Source of the DNA: Anas platyrhynchos
Taxonomy: Eukaryota; Chordata; Aves; Anseriformes; Anatidae
Reading direction: 5' to 3'
Assembly (NCBI RefSeq): GCF_047663525.1
Contig: NC_092600.1
Location: 7,087,501-7,151,500 of the forward strand
Length of the DNA stretch: 64,000 nt
The notes under the pieces are model-generated. The model worked only from the letters and a program-made list of their open reading frames with translations, was not told where the DNA came from and ran no database searches. This document shows positions 49,201 to 63,085 of the stretch, one piece after another. Every line of letters begins with the position of its first letter. The first letter of the stretch is position 1. The position numbers were made by a program, and so were the translations under genes.

Positions 49201-51018
49201 AAACTTCTTGCACAGCTCAGCCTGAATCTTCCAAGATGTACGTTATTGCTGTCCTTTGTTCTGTTGCCTGGTGTTACAGTGACATGTTTGACTCTCCCAT
49301 TGTGACTGTCCTGTTGCTATTGGTGTTAACCTTTGTGGCAGATGAACATGCCTAGCTTCAGCCTCCCCTCATAAACCTAGCTCTCTGGGCCTCATACCTT
49401 TATGCTTTCCAGTTTCCCCCTCTCTGCTGCAGTTGGGAGTCCAAGACCAAGTCCTTCACCAGCATTGACTTTCCTCAGTGTGCTGGCCGTGCTTCTGATG
49501 GAGCCAACTACACAGTTTGCTCTATCTGTGAGGGGAGAGTGGTGTTGGCTCGCATTCAACCTTGATGTTCATGCAACTCCCAGCTCCTTTTTAGGTTGCT
49601 CATCAAAATTGCAGTAAGTACCTTTGGCACCTGTGTTCCAGCTCTCATTGCTTTGCTGTATACACTAATGAGGACTCCTTTACTACCAGGAAATTGTTTT
49701 GTTTTGTGGATGATGATCTTTCTTTCTTTCCCAATAGAAGAGTTGCAAAACAGTTTTCTGGCTTCTGTTATTAATCAAACTCCTAGGCTAGCTAAGAGTG
49801 GAATAAAAGCATTTGTACACGCTATTGTGGTTAACCTCTATCAATGTATGCAGCTAAGAAGCAGTGAAACGTGTCTACATCTCTCCTATTGATTATCTTC
49901 TTCAGAGGAAGACAAACATAGGCCCTTACTGTATGCTGGCCATGTAAATTAAAGCTTTAATTAAAAGAAAACAGAGTGGACTGTGAGGCACACTGCACTG
50001 GGCCATTAAAGTATTGCTATTCAAAACCAGCTCTTCTAGATGCCCCCGATTCCTTGCCTTAGTTTTCCCCGCTTAAAATTCCCCATAGTGCATTAAGATG
50101 AACTCAGTAGTTAGTAAATTTTCCCCTGTGTAGTTTACAAGCTCAAGGTTATGGGCTAGAACAAGTAGTGTCATGCTATAAATCAGGTGTAATGGAACAG
50201 CTGGAGAGCATGCACACAAGTCCTGTTTCCCCTTACACAGCGTGTGTCCTAAAACTCCGAAGGTAGTGTTGGCACAAACAGAGAACCCCCCACAAATGGC
50301 TAATTAAGTTATTAATAATGAGCTTTGCCCTGCTACCATCTCTCTTGGAGTAAAGAGTGCTGGGAAGTTCTTACAGGGCTGTAAATCAGGAAAGAAGCTC
50401 TCAACAGAAAGAGGATGCAGCTGAGCTCCGTGGTGGTGCAGAATGGAGGATGGGATATCTGCTTCTCAGGAGATCTTTTTCCAGCAATTTTTTTTTATCA
50501 TAGTGTTTTGTCATAACTTAAGTGGATTTAGCTTTCAGCTCTCCCTTATGGTTCTTGTTCTTAGAAAGTGCTTTTTTTTTTCTTTCTTCCTTTTTTTTTT
50601 TTCCCTCCCCTAGGCCTGGAATGTGCTGGAATGTGTTACAGTTCAGTGAGCCTGAATGTTGCTCTGTCTTCAAGCAAGAACTCTCCTTGCGCAGGGTGGG
50701 ATTGTCTGAAGGTCCGTGGATGAGTTCACATTGTTCTCTCAGCTCAGAGCACAGGCAGCAAGCAGCAACCTGCAGCCCTCTGTGTTGCGACAGACATGCC
50801 CTGAACCTGTGGCATGGTTCTTGCAAGAAGACGACGAATGGGAATATTGAACCTTAAGTTGGAAAGGTTCAGTCACTGGGGAAGAGCTCTATGTAGAGGT
50901 TATATTAGAGTAGCAGAGCTATGTTAGAATAGCGTAACTGTGCTTATGCTCTAGCTATGTATTGTCTGCCCTGTTCATGTGAATTGTGGAAGCATCCAGA
51001 GATCTGCTGGCAGTGACC

Positions 51019-51123
51019 TTTTTTAAAAAAACAACAACAACAAACAAGCAAACAAAAAAAAACACAAAAAAACCAAACTTTTTTTTTAATTAAATTTTAA
51101 ATAAAATATTAAAAAAAAAAAAT
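51019..51123. repeat. A-rich then T/A-rich low-complexity tract
   Basis: About 105 bp made almost only of A and T with some C: CAA-type repeats and A-runs, then a T-run, AT-rich sequence and a final A-run. It could be a decayed retroposon tail, but no element body is recognisable next to it. Confidence 0.7.
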
Positions 51124-54100
51124 TACACTGTTCCTTAGTTTTTTAACCTAGTGTGGCCAGGGCATTAGGTAAATGTAGAAATGTGGTTGCAGACATTTGA
51201 ATGAGGGAAGACAAATGGCACCTTCTCGACCAAGAGATTCCTGGAGACATTTGCATGTAAAACAACTGGAAATGTAGTGCCCTTAAAAGGGGAACGTGAC
51301 TTCAAAGTCAGCAAAGGGTGGTGGGGATAAAATGATGAGGAACTTGGGTTTACTGTGGGCTGCCTGGAGTCAAGAATAAGGGGAAGAGGTGTGGTACAGT
51401 TACACCTTTCTTACCTACAAAAATCTGTGGCAATTTCTGCTGGAGAATGAGGCAATACCAGCTAAACTACTGGCTAAATAGCTACAACGGTCTGTAGCAT
51501 GTCACGTTTCAATGCAGAGATTCCCACTTGTTCTCAAGTCCTAGAATTTTCAAAGATGCTCTTAATTTTTATTTTTCTTTTGCTATCCATCTCTTTTGCT
51601 ATGCTCTCTACTTTTGTGGGGATGGATGTTTGGAAAGCAGTTAGTGTTCATCTTCTCCATCTGTTCTGATTCTGGCTATGTCTGCCTTTTTGAAGATTTT
51701 CTGAGTCTGTGCTGGGAATGCATTTCTTTTGCTAGTGTTGAGAGATTTATATTTTTAATGGGTATTTGTTTTATCTATCTTTGCTAGATTTATTCATTTG
51801 ATAATCTTAATGTTTCAGCAATGTAGGCAATCTTCTCATGTCCTGATCTAGCATGCAGGGATTTTATAAATTTAACAGTTTGGCTTTTGGATCAGATAGT
51901 CAGCAGAGGTAAATCCTGCAATGTGCTGAGTATGTTCAACACCACTGAAACTGAGGGTATTGGTAACTTGCAGGGTGCCTGAAGCATCTTTGAGGATTGT
52001 GTTCTTAGTATCTTTCTTTACACATGAAGCATGTGAATAAGTTACTCTGCAGTGCACGTCTTTCCTTGCTAGACTCTGTCCTTTAATATGATTTCTCTCT
52101 AGTAAGTTACTTTTAAAATATTTCTTGTTCTCTGATACAGAAACTACTGACTTATTGCTACATTAAAAAATAATCAATATTTTAATACTTAATAATTCAG
52201 ATCCTTTATCAGAGAGCATAATACCTCCACTTTTTAAAACTAAGTTTGAGATGTTATATTTAGGGCCAAAATTCTAGGTTTCGGAAGGAGGCCAATAATA
52301 TATTTTCCCGATGTCATGCCTGGAACAGCAGGGGAATAGGGACAGTGATCCAGGGGTGCTTCATATACCTACAAGGTGAAATGCAACAGCAGCCCCAGCA
52401 GCAGGCTTGGCAGAGCTCTGACTTTGGCAGGCCAGCACACTCGTGGCACTGACAGCACAAACATTTTGTGGCAACTGTGCAAAGCAGGCAGCCAATTATT
52501 TTACTAATGATTGCTTCTCAGTGCTCTCCTCCTTCATCTGCCCTAGAGAGGAAAACTTTCTCCCCTGTATTCTGTCCTCTTGGATAATGGCCTGAACGGA
52601 TTATTTCTGTAAAGATGTGGTGATAACACCGCAGTGGTCTGTGCTGTGTGGGACTCAGCTATGTAATTACATTTCTTCTCTAAATTCCCTCCTTTTCTAG
52701 ACTTTATTTGTAGACCCAGTCAGTGACCATAATAATTGTAGCAGGAATAGTCTGAGAGTTTATATGCATGCTGAATTCTCTCTGAGCTGTTCAGTCACTT
52801 TCTGCCAACCAAAGTGATTGGAAACTTAATGCTTAGAATGTTTCTAAAATTCTTTGCCTCAGAGCATCACAGTTAATACTTTGCATAAGAAGGTGGTGAC
52901 CTTCTGCTGACTCATTTGCACAGCTGGTCCAGGTTGACTCCAGGAGTTTCAACTGAGGAACTTAAAAAGAGGTTTCTGTGCCTAGTGAATTCTCAGAGTA
53001 GTCATGCCCATGGGGAAGTTTAAGCTTAAAACAGCATATACGTGGATACAAAGGAAGAAAATGTTTGGTGTGGTATGTGAGTATGCCAGGAAGAGTGGTA
53101 ATTCTTCCTGCTTGAAGGTATGTTCTTGATCAGTGAGCTGAAGGTTAGCTGTTATGCTTTAAGCAGGAGTAGGATGGCAGGAATCCCAACTTAAAGATCT
53201 GTTTCTCTTTGCTGAAGTCCAGGGTTTGGCTCTGTGTTTGGAAATTCCTATAGGTTAATTCTAAGTCTTTAAGTTATACAGCAGAAAAAGCTCAGGCAGT
53301 TTCTGGATAGCCTACTGAAAAACTTCTCAGCTTCCTTAGCAGTCACACAGTACTATCTTCTCAAGCAGAATCTTTGAGGATTCCTGGGCAATACGACCGT
53401 GACATCACTGTGACCTTAATTCTGATAAATACAGTGATAAATACAAGCTGAGCTGCATCCTGCTGGTGCTAGACTGCTACTGGCCTCTGTGCTAGCTAGA
53501 TTAGAGCTAGCTGGAGTGTTCTGCAGTGAAAAGCTAAATTCAAAAACTGCCCTCCTCCAACAGTTTTAAACACAGAGGGGTATAGCTTCCTAACTGAAGA
53601 CTATCCTCTACCTCACTACTGTTGTCAGCTATGGAATCCAATACAGCCCTTTCATCTAGTGACAGTGATGAAGTGGTTATTAAATGCAATGGAAACCATT
53701 CAGCCCCCTTTTCATTAAAAGCTTCACTCTTATCTGTGGCTTTCAATGTTCTTGGAAAAGGGCTGGATGGAAATACAGAAATAGGGAGCAAAATGCTACC
53801 CTATTTTTTGGGGAGGGAGGGGGAGAGAGTGTATTCAAGTGCCCACAAATAGGCCTTAACATTTAAAGCCAAGGACTGATATATATTCTTGAGACACTGG
53901 GGCACCACTTCTCTCTAGTTTGGGCACGGGACTTAAGAGCAATGATCCTAGTGGATTAAACTGTGTAGAAATGTCATCTGTTGGGGACTCATCATGGAAT
54001 AAAGCACCAAACATTTGAGAAATAACCATTGCTTTTCATATAAGACATGCCAGAAAAAGTCCGGAAAAAATGTCAGAGCCCTTCTATTAGCCAGCTCTTT

Positions 54101-54504
54101 TGCATACAAACATAAAATATTAATTTAAATCAACTGAAAGGCATTAAAAACTTGATGTTCTTTCTTTGCCCCAGAAGTACTCTGCTGATAAGAAACAAAT
54201 TAAAAATGCAGAGTTTTTGAATAGCAAAAATGCTGCATATTTCAAATGAAGTTGGTCTTTTTATGTGTAACATTTTGGACTAAAAAAAGTGCACATAAAA
54301 ATGATTACTGTAAATGGTGAAGACATCAAAGTTTGGCATCAAAGTTAAATGAAAGCACTTGGAAGTCTGTTTGTTTGATCTGTATATAAATAAGCTTAAA
54401 AAGAAGCCAGGGCTTTTTTACACAGCTGGAACTGGGTAGCCAGTTCAATTCTGCTGCATCCTAGGGATTCCCAAACTAGGTTAGATCCAAACACGGTCAT
54501 TATT

Positions 54505-54522
54505 CATTTATTTATTTATTTT
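54505..54522. repeat. (TTTA)n simple repeat
   Basis: Short run of ATTT/TTTA tetranucleotides, about four units. Confidence 0.7.
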
Positions 54523-57500
54523 TATGTTTTCCCTGCATAGCTCTATGGTGATACACCAGGGGAAATGAGTTGGGAGAAGCCCCAAGCCATAGGCTCTTGT
54601 AAATGCTTGAGTTCATTTACGAATGGACAAAGTTTGGGATGCTGAAAGAGAAGTCTGCTTCCTCTTCTAGACCTGGAGCAAGTACTACCAAAATCAGAGG
54701 AAATTGGGTCCTTAACCTTCTTGAAGGAAAGGTGTTTATTGGTAACTAGTTGTCCTGGTTATGTTTCACCAAAGATCCATTCCTGGCTTGGCAAGAAGGT
54801 ATGGATTAGGAAAAAAGAGTCAGAGCTATGTTAATTTATATCAGCTAAGGATCTGCTTTAGAACTGAGCCATATTAATGTTCAATTAACTTAAATTCTCT
54901 CTTAGGAAAAAAAAATCTTGAAAAGTGGAATTTGTATGAGGAAATTGCAATTTACTTCTTTAGCGCTTTTCACCGAAAGACCCCACTGTGCTTTACCAGT
55001 GATTAATTCTTACAGGAGGACTGCATGGTGCAGAGGAATTGCTCTGAACTCTAGGAACCCTTTTGGTATAGTGCAAATGTCTTTATCTACAGAGAGCCAA
55101 ACTTCAGCTCATTTATTTTGGGAGCTGAAAGTTGTAAGCAACTAGAAACAAGGCTTTAAAGAAAAACACCTTGACCTCTGTAACTTCTGCTTAGTGTCCC
55201 AAACCTTTGGGATCAACAAACTTTCAAGGCTTAAGCGAGTGTGATCGTTAGTAAGATGGGATAAATTCAGAGACTGTTTCGTTTGGCCACTAATCATGGC
55301 CTCTGCGAGCACAGACCTTTCACCAAGAACCTGAGCTGGAGCTACACTCAGTGGTCCAAAGGAAGACGCACAGCTGTGAATACAAAATTGAAACGTTATT
55401 CATTACCTGATACAGGAGAATACACTGCTGCTTCACCCTGACACCTGTTAGCAGTGCAGGAGTTGGGTGTACATCCTCTCTGGGAGGGCAGGCTGTCTCA
55501 GGAGTCACACCGTAGCCTGATTACTTCAAGACCCCTTCTGGGAATGTTTTATGAGGTCACTGTGGGGCAGCCGGCAAGACAAGTCTCACAGGAGGACTTG
55601 CCCTTCAAAAATCCAGACGTATCCTTAGGGAGCATGCCTCTGACTTGTAAAGGTATTGTTTTTCCCTGCTGCAAAGGTTGAAGTTATTCCCCCATGTTCT
55701 CTTCCATTAAGCAGTTCTACAAGACTTTCCAGAACACACAAAAAAATCATTATCTTGTTAAGGATGGGTTCCTTCTTTCTGGGAGATTTCCCCTGTGAAG
55801 TGCTAGAAGGAGAAACCTAAAGTCTCCATGTTGCTTATCCATTTTCTTGCTGGGAGTGGGAGTGTATGAAAGCTGCTCTATGTGAAAACAGCCTTTTTTT
55901 TTTTTTTTTTTAAGTGAAAGAAATAATAAAAATCCTCACCTAGAATGAAAACATTTATTCATACTTCACCCCAAGTTTGTGGGCAGGAAGAAGAACCAAG
56001 AGGACAATGCTATCACCTACATCTCTCTTACCTGAGAACTTCTCTGCAAGTGCCAAAAATCTGTTTTCCTATGAATGCAGGAGAGTTCTTGAAATAATCT
56101 CATTTCAATCTCTCATGATATTTTTAATGGATTCCAGGATGAGCTGGTTGTTATGTGTAGCTTTTTTACATACAAATTTTGGTTTGAACCCAGCTGAATA
56201 TTGTGTCCAATTAAAAGCAGAATCTCTGCTAAACTAAAGGCAAGGGGCACAGTGGGGAAGGTTTCCATGCAAATGAACCAAACAACAAAACCAGGAGGAC
56301 TGAATGTTTGTTATTCATACACACTCTTAGAGGCAATTATTGTTATTTCATTCCTTAAAAACTGCCTGTTCTAAAAGGAAATTATTGTATTCTAATAAGC
56401 ACTTGTTTATTAAAATTGCAGGAACTGAAGTTGAGTATGAATTATTAAAATGTCTGTGAGGTGCAGAGTTGTTTTTCTTTTGCCAGGCGTCTATGGAAAA
56501 ATAGAAACAACAGGAGAACATGCAGCAAAACAGAAGGGGCGAAGCACAAGTAAAGAATTGGCCCTGGATCAAAGGCCCCAATCCTGCTGGCCACAAGATG
56601 TGATTCCCAAAGTCTGCCAGGGCTGCAAACCCATGCAAGGTGCAGGGTGGTCCCTCTGCTGGTCTGGGGAAGGGCCTGGGCTGCCTCCGTAAGTTTGCTG
56701 CTCTCATCAACTGGTATAAGGCTGAGCCATAACTCTCCCTTGAGAAATAAGGGGAAATTTTAATGGGAAGAAGAATGCCAGGAGGGCAAAAGTAACAGCA
56801 GGTGGATTGCAGCACATGGCAAAGAGGAAGGAGGGAAAGAGCCATCTGTGAGGATGGCTAGCATCTGGTTATCTATAAAGGACATGGCCTACCCCACAAC
56901 TTCCAAGTACTGATGAGGTTTCATCAGGGATGTAAGAGCAAAGCAAAGGAAGCCTGGAGAACTCGATAGATTCTGCCTTTTAAAAGTTAACAGCTTAGCC
57001 CTTAAGATGTAACAGAAAATGCAAGGATGTTGACGTGATGGCTTTGACGTGTTCTGACAGTAAGCACAAGTAAGGGTGTTTCCTCCATTTGCTCTAAGCT
57101 TTTGACTTTGCTCTGTCACTATGGGAAATTCACCATAAAAAAAGAAAAGAGAGAATCTGAAGTTCTGTTGCAAATTTTTCTTAAGCATAATTTACCACAG
57201 AAAGGAAGCTTATCCAGCTTATTGCACCGCCTGCATATCTCCCAAACTCCTCAGTGGTGTCAGAACCTGCTGACCACGTTTCACAGATGGAAGAGAAGTC
57301 TGGAAGAGCACGAAGTTTCTAGAAAATCAATGATAGGCAGAGTAGAGATCCTATAAACCCCTGAAAAAGTAGCGATGACCTCCAGAAAAGAGACCTTATC
57401 ACCATCCTAATTCAGGAAAACCTTCTACTGGAGTTCACATTTTCCTAGAACATGACCTCCAGCAGTCACTTAGTGCAAATCAAGAGGAAATCAAACTACA

Positions 57501-60500
57501 TCTTTTCTTTCCGTGCTAGCGTGGGTGAATTCTGCAGAACCACCAAACCTAAATGTCCTCTACAGGTAATCCAGGTAATCACTGGGACATCCTGTCTAAT
57601 AAATGAGTTCACCTTGTTTAAACAGCACCTGTGCAATGGCATTCTTTAATTGCCCTCTGATTCCTAGGAGTTTGCTATATGGCTGTATAGTTTTGTCCAA
57701 GAGAAATATAAATCAAGTGACTTTTCTTTAAGCAAAACAGCCTGCCGTGTGACAGAACACAGGTACAGCCATATAAATATTTTTCATTGCTGTTATTTAT
57801 GCAAGGTGGTGAATACATCTGTGCCATTTTAACCAAGTTCCCTGCTGCATAGTTTTGCTTCTGTCAGTCTCCCAGCAGAAAAACATGTTTTGGCCTAGCG
57901 TTGTCTGCATGTTACTGTTTTCTTCATTGCACTCATTTTCTTCACATTTATAATTTAAATGTCTCCAGAAAGAATTGACAGTTGCCTTCTCCAAAGTAAA
58001 GGACAAAATGACTTGTGTTAATTATTCCTTCTCACTTACCGGGACATATATTACTCCAAGGCTTTTAGTGCCTTCAGCCAAAAAGGGTCATTACAGCAAG
58101 CAGCATAATGACCTGACCAAAAAATGTAAGTGGGGAAGAGTGAGTCCTTCTCTGCTGAGCTCTCTGAAGTCATTAATGGATGCCTTGGGAATTCTACAAA
58201 GCAACAGCTCAGAAAACAAACAGAATTGTTCAACGTTGGATATCACTCTCATGACATCTATGCTATTACAAAGATTTACAGCTGGAATAATTTGATCTGG
58301 GTTTTTCTCTTTCCCTCACTGACTCACATTTTGGAAGGCAGTCAGACCCTTAAAGTTGGGTTTTGCATAATTGAAGCACCAGAACATATTAAATGGAACG
58401 ACTAATGGGGACGAAGCTTTTCCCTTCCTTCCAGCCTGGGTTATCAATTATGAATTAGCGGCAATCTGAGATCAAAGGGGTTCCATTTTTTGCAGCTGAA
58501 TTTGAGGATTTTGGAACTGAACAGATGAAATGCAGTTAATGACTCTTTTCAGGAAGGCAGAGACAGGAGTTAACTGACAAGGGTAGAGTTAAATGTTTGC
58601 TTTTATGTATTTCTGAACATGGACACATTCTCAAATGTAAAACTGGACACTGGGATCAAGTTACTCATCTACCATGATTCTGTTAGAACCTAGATCCTCT
58701 GTGGGGCATGGCAGATGGGAATCTGATCTGTAGCATTTTTCTTAATGCTGCATGTGACCGAGTTATTGAGACATCCTATAGAAGTGCATTAGGGTTACAA
58801 CTGTATTTTGTTGCACAGCTGTTTTGCCCTAACACATTTAGTTCCGTTGCTGCAGAGAAAATACATCTCTGCAGCAAGAATAGTTTGACACATACTTAAC
58901 ACAAAAAATCTGGAGGGTTTTAATTTAAGAGCTGCTATAACCTGAAGGAGGGAAAAAAGAGCAGTCTAAGGCAGGACTTAGCTACACACTCCCCAAAGTA
59001 GCAAACAATAAAGCAGTTTATGATTCAAGATAGAAGATTGTGCCACAGAGACCTCAGAAACCTTTAGGGAACAAATGACAATCTTAGACCTGCTGCGATT
59101 TCTGCAAGAAATGTGCACGGACACTCAACAAAACACACACATGCATTGGGTGCTGATTGTTTAATTATTATTTTTTTTTTTTTCATTGAAACACTCTGGT
59201 TTTGAATAAGCAGTACCCACATCAAACCCGCTAAGGTGTGGGTGATTAGGGTGCTGAAAAGTCAGATTAGCCCAGCAGTGAGGAGGTAAAGGACACTGGA
59301 AGGGGGATGGGAGGCTCAGGTGATGCTTGTGATCACCTGAGGGGAGGATTCAGAGCCTGCTGGGGCTCATAAGGGTGAACACAGGAGCTGTGCTGGTTCT
59401 TTGCAGCTAGAGAGGAAGAACTTCTTCACCCAAGGCTTGAAGGCAGTAGGAACCTATGAACAGCTTCCTGAGGAGTCCTGGCTGTCCTGACCATAGTAAG
59501 TGATTGCCGTGATAACTCCCTGAGAAAACATTTGGGATGCTGAAACAGTGTTATGGGCTGGAGTCTGGGACCTGTCCTGCGGAGTTGTTATGTCCATAAG
59601 AGGCTGGACTTGTTGCCTCTCTCACTGCCTGGCCTCTCTTCTATCACTGTTACTGGCAATGTGTTCCCACTTCAAAAATACTGCAGAAAAAGCTAGTTAT
59701 ATCATATATATGCTTCTAAGTAAGATATTTTTTGGCCTCCAAGTCATCATCTTTAATAGAATTTTCGATATGTTTCATGGTATATATTGCTTTTTTTGCT
59801 TGGGTAATGCCTTGTAAGTAGGACTTTAGATTAATTTAATTTTAATTGTTTCTTATTTTGTTTGGATAATGCCTTATAGTAAGATTTTTTTAAATTAATG
59901 CAAACCTATTACTAAATTATAATAGAGTAATTATGGAAGTAATGAATTTATTATCACAGCTGCTGTTAGAATAAGTAAAAAGGAGATTCTAATGACCTGA
60001 CTCTCCCTTGCTTTTACTGATCTATCAGAAGAAAGCGTGGTTTGGAGTACTATATTCTTATATTCAAACAGTTTAGTGTTTGGGGAAACTTCAGAAGTTC
60101 ATGCTTACCTAGGATGTCAGGGAAATATTTATTACGGAACAAGAAACCTTTTGTAATTGCGCTGAATGCAGAGGCCAACTAACAAAGCCTGCTTCAACTT
60201 TTATTCATTTTTTTTTCCTTTTTTTTTTTTCTTTTGTCTTGGAAACTTCAAACACTCCTTTTGAGTCTTCTTAATGACTTTTTTTTTTTAATTTGTTTTT
60301 ACTTTGAAAAAGTTCTGACTTCTGGGGTGTGTGTGTTCTGTTGCTCTGAGTTGTGCAATCCCTTTTTTTTGATTAATTGATGGCTGTGATGAAAAGCACC
60401 TGGAAATGAAACTATCTCCCTCAGATAGCAGGAAAATGGCAGGGAAACAATTTCAAACAGTGGCTTACACTATTCACTTGCTTGGGTCAATCTGGGTTTG

Positions 60501-60603
60501 TTCATATGTTGTTCATGTTTCTCCAAGGGCTTCTCTAGTTCATGATGCTATTTTAATTCAGTTATTTGGGAACCTGTAAATCTCTGAGGAGACAATAGAA
60601 GGT

Positions 60604-60893
60604 ATCACAGAATGGTTGGGTAGGTAGGCACCTTAAAGTCTACCCAGTGCCACCCCCTGCAGTGGGCAGGGACACCTTCACCACACCAGGTTGCCCCCAG
60701 CCCCATCTAGCCTGGCCTTGGGCACAGCCAGGGATGGGGCAGCCTGTGCCAGGGCCTCACCACCCTTATAGCAAAGAATTTCTCTGAATATCTAATCTAA
60801 ATCTCACCTGTTTTAAAGTGATTACCCCTTGTCCTATCCATACACTTCCTGATAAAGAGTCCCTCTCCAACTTTCCTGCAGCCTCTTACAGGT
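60604..60893 (-). mobile_element. CR1 LINE 3' fragment
   Basis: Good match, in order, to the complement of the avian CR1 3' region: ATCACAGAATGGTTGGG, GTGGGCAGGGACACCTTC, CCAGGTTGCCCCCAGCCC, CCTGGCCTTGGGCA, CAGGGATGGGGCAGCC, CTCACCACCC, TATCTAATCTAAATCT, CCCCTTGTCCTATCC and AGTCCCTCTCCAAC. About 290 bp, truncated at its 5' end as is usual for CR1, with minus as the sense strand. Confidence 0.93.
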
Positions 60894-62985
60894 ACTGGAA
60901 GGGTGTGAATCTACGTGTGACCTAGGTGGGGTCTTCTGGAAAAAAATATTTTTGAGAAACCACATGGATAAAAGACGGAACCCTCATTTAAAATGCTGTG
61001 GTAAATTTGTCCTTGATGACTCTTTAAAATCAGTGTGAGGTTTGTTCCTTTAAAGGCTCTTCTTGTAGAAGCACAGCTATTCCTTAAGAATTCAATATTC
61101 TGTCTGGACAGGGGTGCTAACGGGTGTGCTGAAAATAGAGACAATAATAACTTTTCTGTTGATGTGTTATTTTCTATCTGATGGCTTAAGTCTGCTCCAG
61201 AAATGGGCAGCTCTGCCCTCTCACCTCTCGTGTAGAAGTGGTTCAGCTCTTTGGCTTTAGCTAGCCGGAGGAGTTGTGCTTGTGGGATGTGGAGGCTGCT
61301 TCCCTGTGGGTGTTGGGAGTTTGTACCTCAGGGGATCTTCCTTAAGGAGAAGGTGAAGAGCTCTCTGTGGCACCCAGGTCTTCAGAAACCTGCCTGCTTT
61401 GAGTTACTCATTGCTTTGAGTATGATGGGGTGGGACGTCTTTCCATGATTAGGGAGAGGGATTTGGCTGATGCAAGCAAATAAATTGTACACTCCCTATC
61501 AGGCCCATCTTTGAAGGCTGCTAGCTGCTTACTTACCTCCTGGCAATATGTGTAATCCTTAATGCTTTTGTAATGGGTTCTCCTCAGTGGTTTTGGCCTT
61601 TGATCCTAGATGTAGGCTCCCTGCGGGGAGGTAGCCTTGTGATCCTCTGTGCTGTTTCTCTACTCTTCACCCACATGCCTGGGCTGGAGATAGAGATGCC
61701 ACTTTCTTTTGAGGCCTGATCTGGGAAAATGTGTCCTTGCAAAGTGCAGAGCAAGGCTGTTGTGCTTGGAGGGCTGCAGAGCTGTGGGCTGGGGAATTTA
61801 AAACCCATTCTGTATCTGCCATTTCTAAGGCTCTGCATCCTCTGGGCTCTTCCCTGCTGCTGCCAGACCATGCAGCAATTTCATTCCCTGGAGCGTGTCA
61901 GTGATGTGAGCGAGTAGGTCCCATCCCCTCTGCTTGCTGTTTGTTTTATTTGGTGTGTTGTTAACCTTTACTCGCTGCACTTATTTACTTCGGGTTTTAA
62001 TAGTGTGATAAGGTCACAACAAATTTAGTGGGAGGCATTTTAAGCACTTACAGCAATAAATCACAGTGTACATCACTCTTATGTGGTTTATCCGGAACCA
62101 GGGAAATCCAATTTGGTCCATAATATGAAAGCTGAATAAAGCTAGGTATCATAGGAGAAAGCTTTGACGTATGGCTTTGAAAGAACCTACACACTTCTCC
62201 TCTATAAATTAACAGATATTTTGCAGAGCTGACAAGTAGCTGATATTCTTGGAACCGGTCCTATTTGTGTTTTTTTTTTTTTTTTCCTCCCATTCCAGCC
62301 TCTAGATCTTTCCCTTTTGAAAATCCAAAGAAGAAAAAAAGGTTGTTCTCTAATGTGGGTTTTAAAACTCTGGTGGTATGGGCACATCTCACAAGTACAA
62401 TGAACTAGCTGGTAGTGCATGAAACCCTAAAACCCTGGGGACTCAACTCTGCAGGAATATCTTATCTATTCCTTTATATGCTGATTTTATCCTTAGATAA
62501 TACAGCCTTTGTAGGTGTAGGATCAAACCAGCCTGCAGGTCATCTGAAGAGCTGCAAAGTCCTAGTGACCAGAATGAATAGCTACAAGCTCTCTTCAGGA
62601 CCTGCAGATAAAGCACACGGGAATGTGTCATGGGCTGCTAAACTGCACTGGCCAGGAAATGGGCTTGATAATCTAGTATATATATCCTGCTTTAATTCCT
62701 GTTGGCTTATGGCCCCTGCAATATCCCAGGAGCCCTGTCAGATGCCTGACCTTACCCCTGCCTTTAGTCCAGCAAAATTGAAAGGATGTTTGAGAGAGGA
62801 AGAGGGGGAGGAAAGCATTAGTTGCAAGCAGTAGTGCTAGACTCCTGAACTCTCTAATTCTCAATAAAGGAGACAGATTTCGCTGATAAGTAAAGTCTAG
62901 CAACCACCTGGGTTTTAAGTCAACATTAAAAATTAAATACCAGTTTCCACGTTATTACAGGTGGAATAAAAATGTTGAACCTTAC

Positions 62986-63085
62986 CCTGTTCATAGCGAG
63001 AACAAGCTGGAGGCTTTGTAGGGCTCAGCAATGCCATTACCATGAAGCACAAAAGCAGTGTGAGGAGGAAGGGCTGTCTCCTCAT
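62986..63085 (-). CDS. Possible first coding exon of a secreted protein (unconfirmed)
   Basis: On the minus strand an ATG with A at -3 starts 33 codons beginning MRRQPFLLTLLLCFMVMALL, followed by SPTKPPACSRYEQ and then a good donor (CAGG/gtaagg) leaving phase 1. This has the layout of a classical signal peptide: two Arg near the start, a hydrophobic core of about 16 residues, then a small polar stretch with a Cys. The frame stays open upstream to 63358, with another in-frame ATG (MFLLLSL). Upstream on the same strand are acceptor-like CTCTTGCAG and TTTTTACAG, so a 5'UTR exon is conceivable. I could not find a matching second exon in the window and cannot name a family. CSRY resembles the start of some Kazal inhibitor domains, but that is only a resemblance. 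It may be a chance ORF. Confidence 0.25.

Larger units (their letters stand above)
45131..62985. other. Gene-free intergenic region downstream of MRPL22
   Basis: Nearly 18 kb of mostly AT-rich sequence. Open frames of 60-165 codons occur on both strands, but none shows a recognisable domain, a convincing splice pattern or protein-like composition over its length. It includes the inverted repeat at 46172-46221, A/T-rich tracts (51019-51123, 54505-54522, T-runs near 55900, 59170 and 60200-60290) and one CR1 fragment (60604-60893). Distal enhancers or non-coding RNAs could be here but cannot be told from sequence alone. Confidence 0.6.

Noticed and set aside
50522-50857. Open frame after a polypyrimidine tract and CTAG, resembling a spliced exon
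   Set aside because: The strong tract alone makes a good-looking acceptor, but no donor, no partner exon and no recognisable protein follow.
56348-56845. 165-codon open frame on the minus strand in the intergenic region
   Set aside because: It is among the longest frames there, but the peptide has no recognisable domain, mixes Cys-rich hydrophobic and polar patches without pattern, and shows no supporting splice or promoter signals. Chance ORF most likely.
57797-58006. Minus-strand ORF with an NEC motif, tested as a Kazal-domain partner for the 63 kb signal exon
   Set aside because: Cysteine spacing does not fit a Kazal domain and there is no CGTDG-type block.
62415-62834. 139-codon open frame on the plus strand
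   Set aside because: No family resemblance and no gene context.
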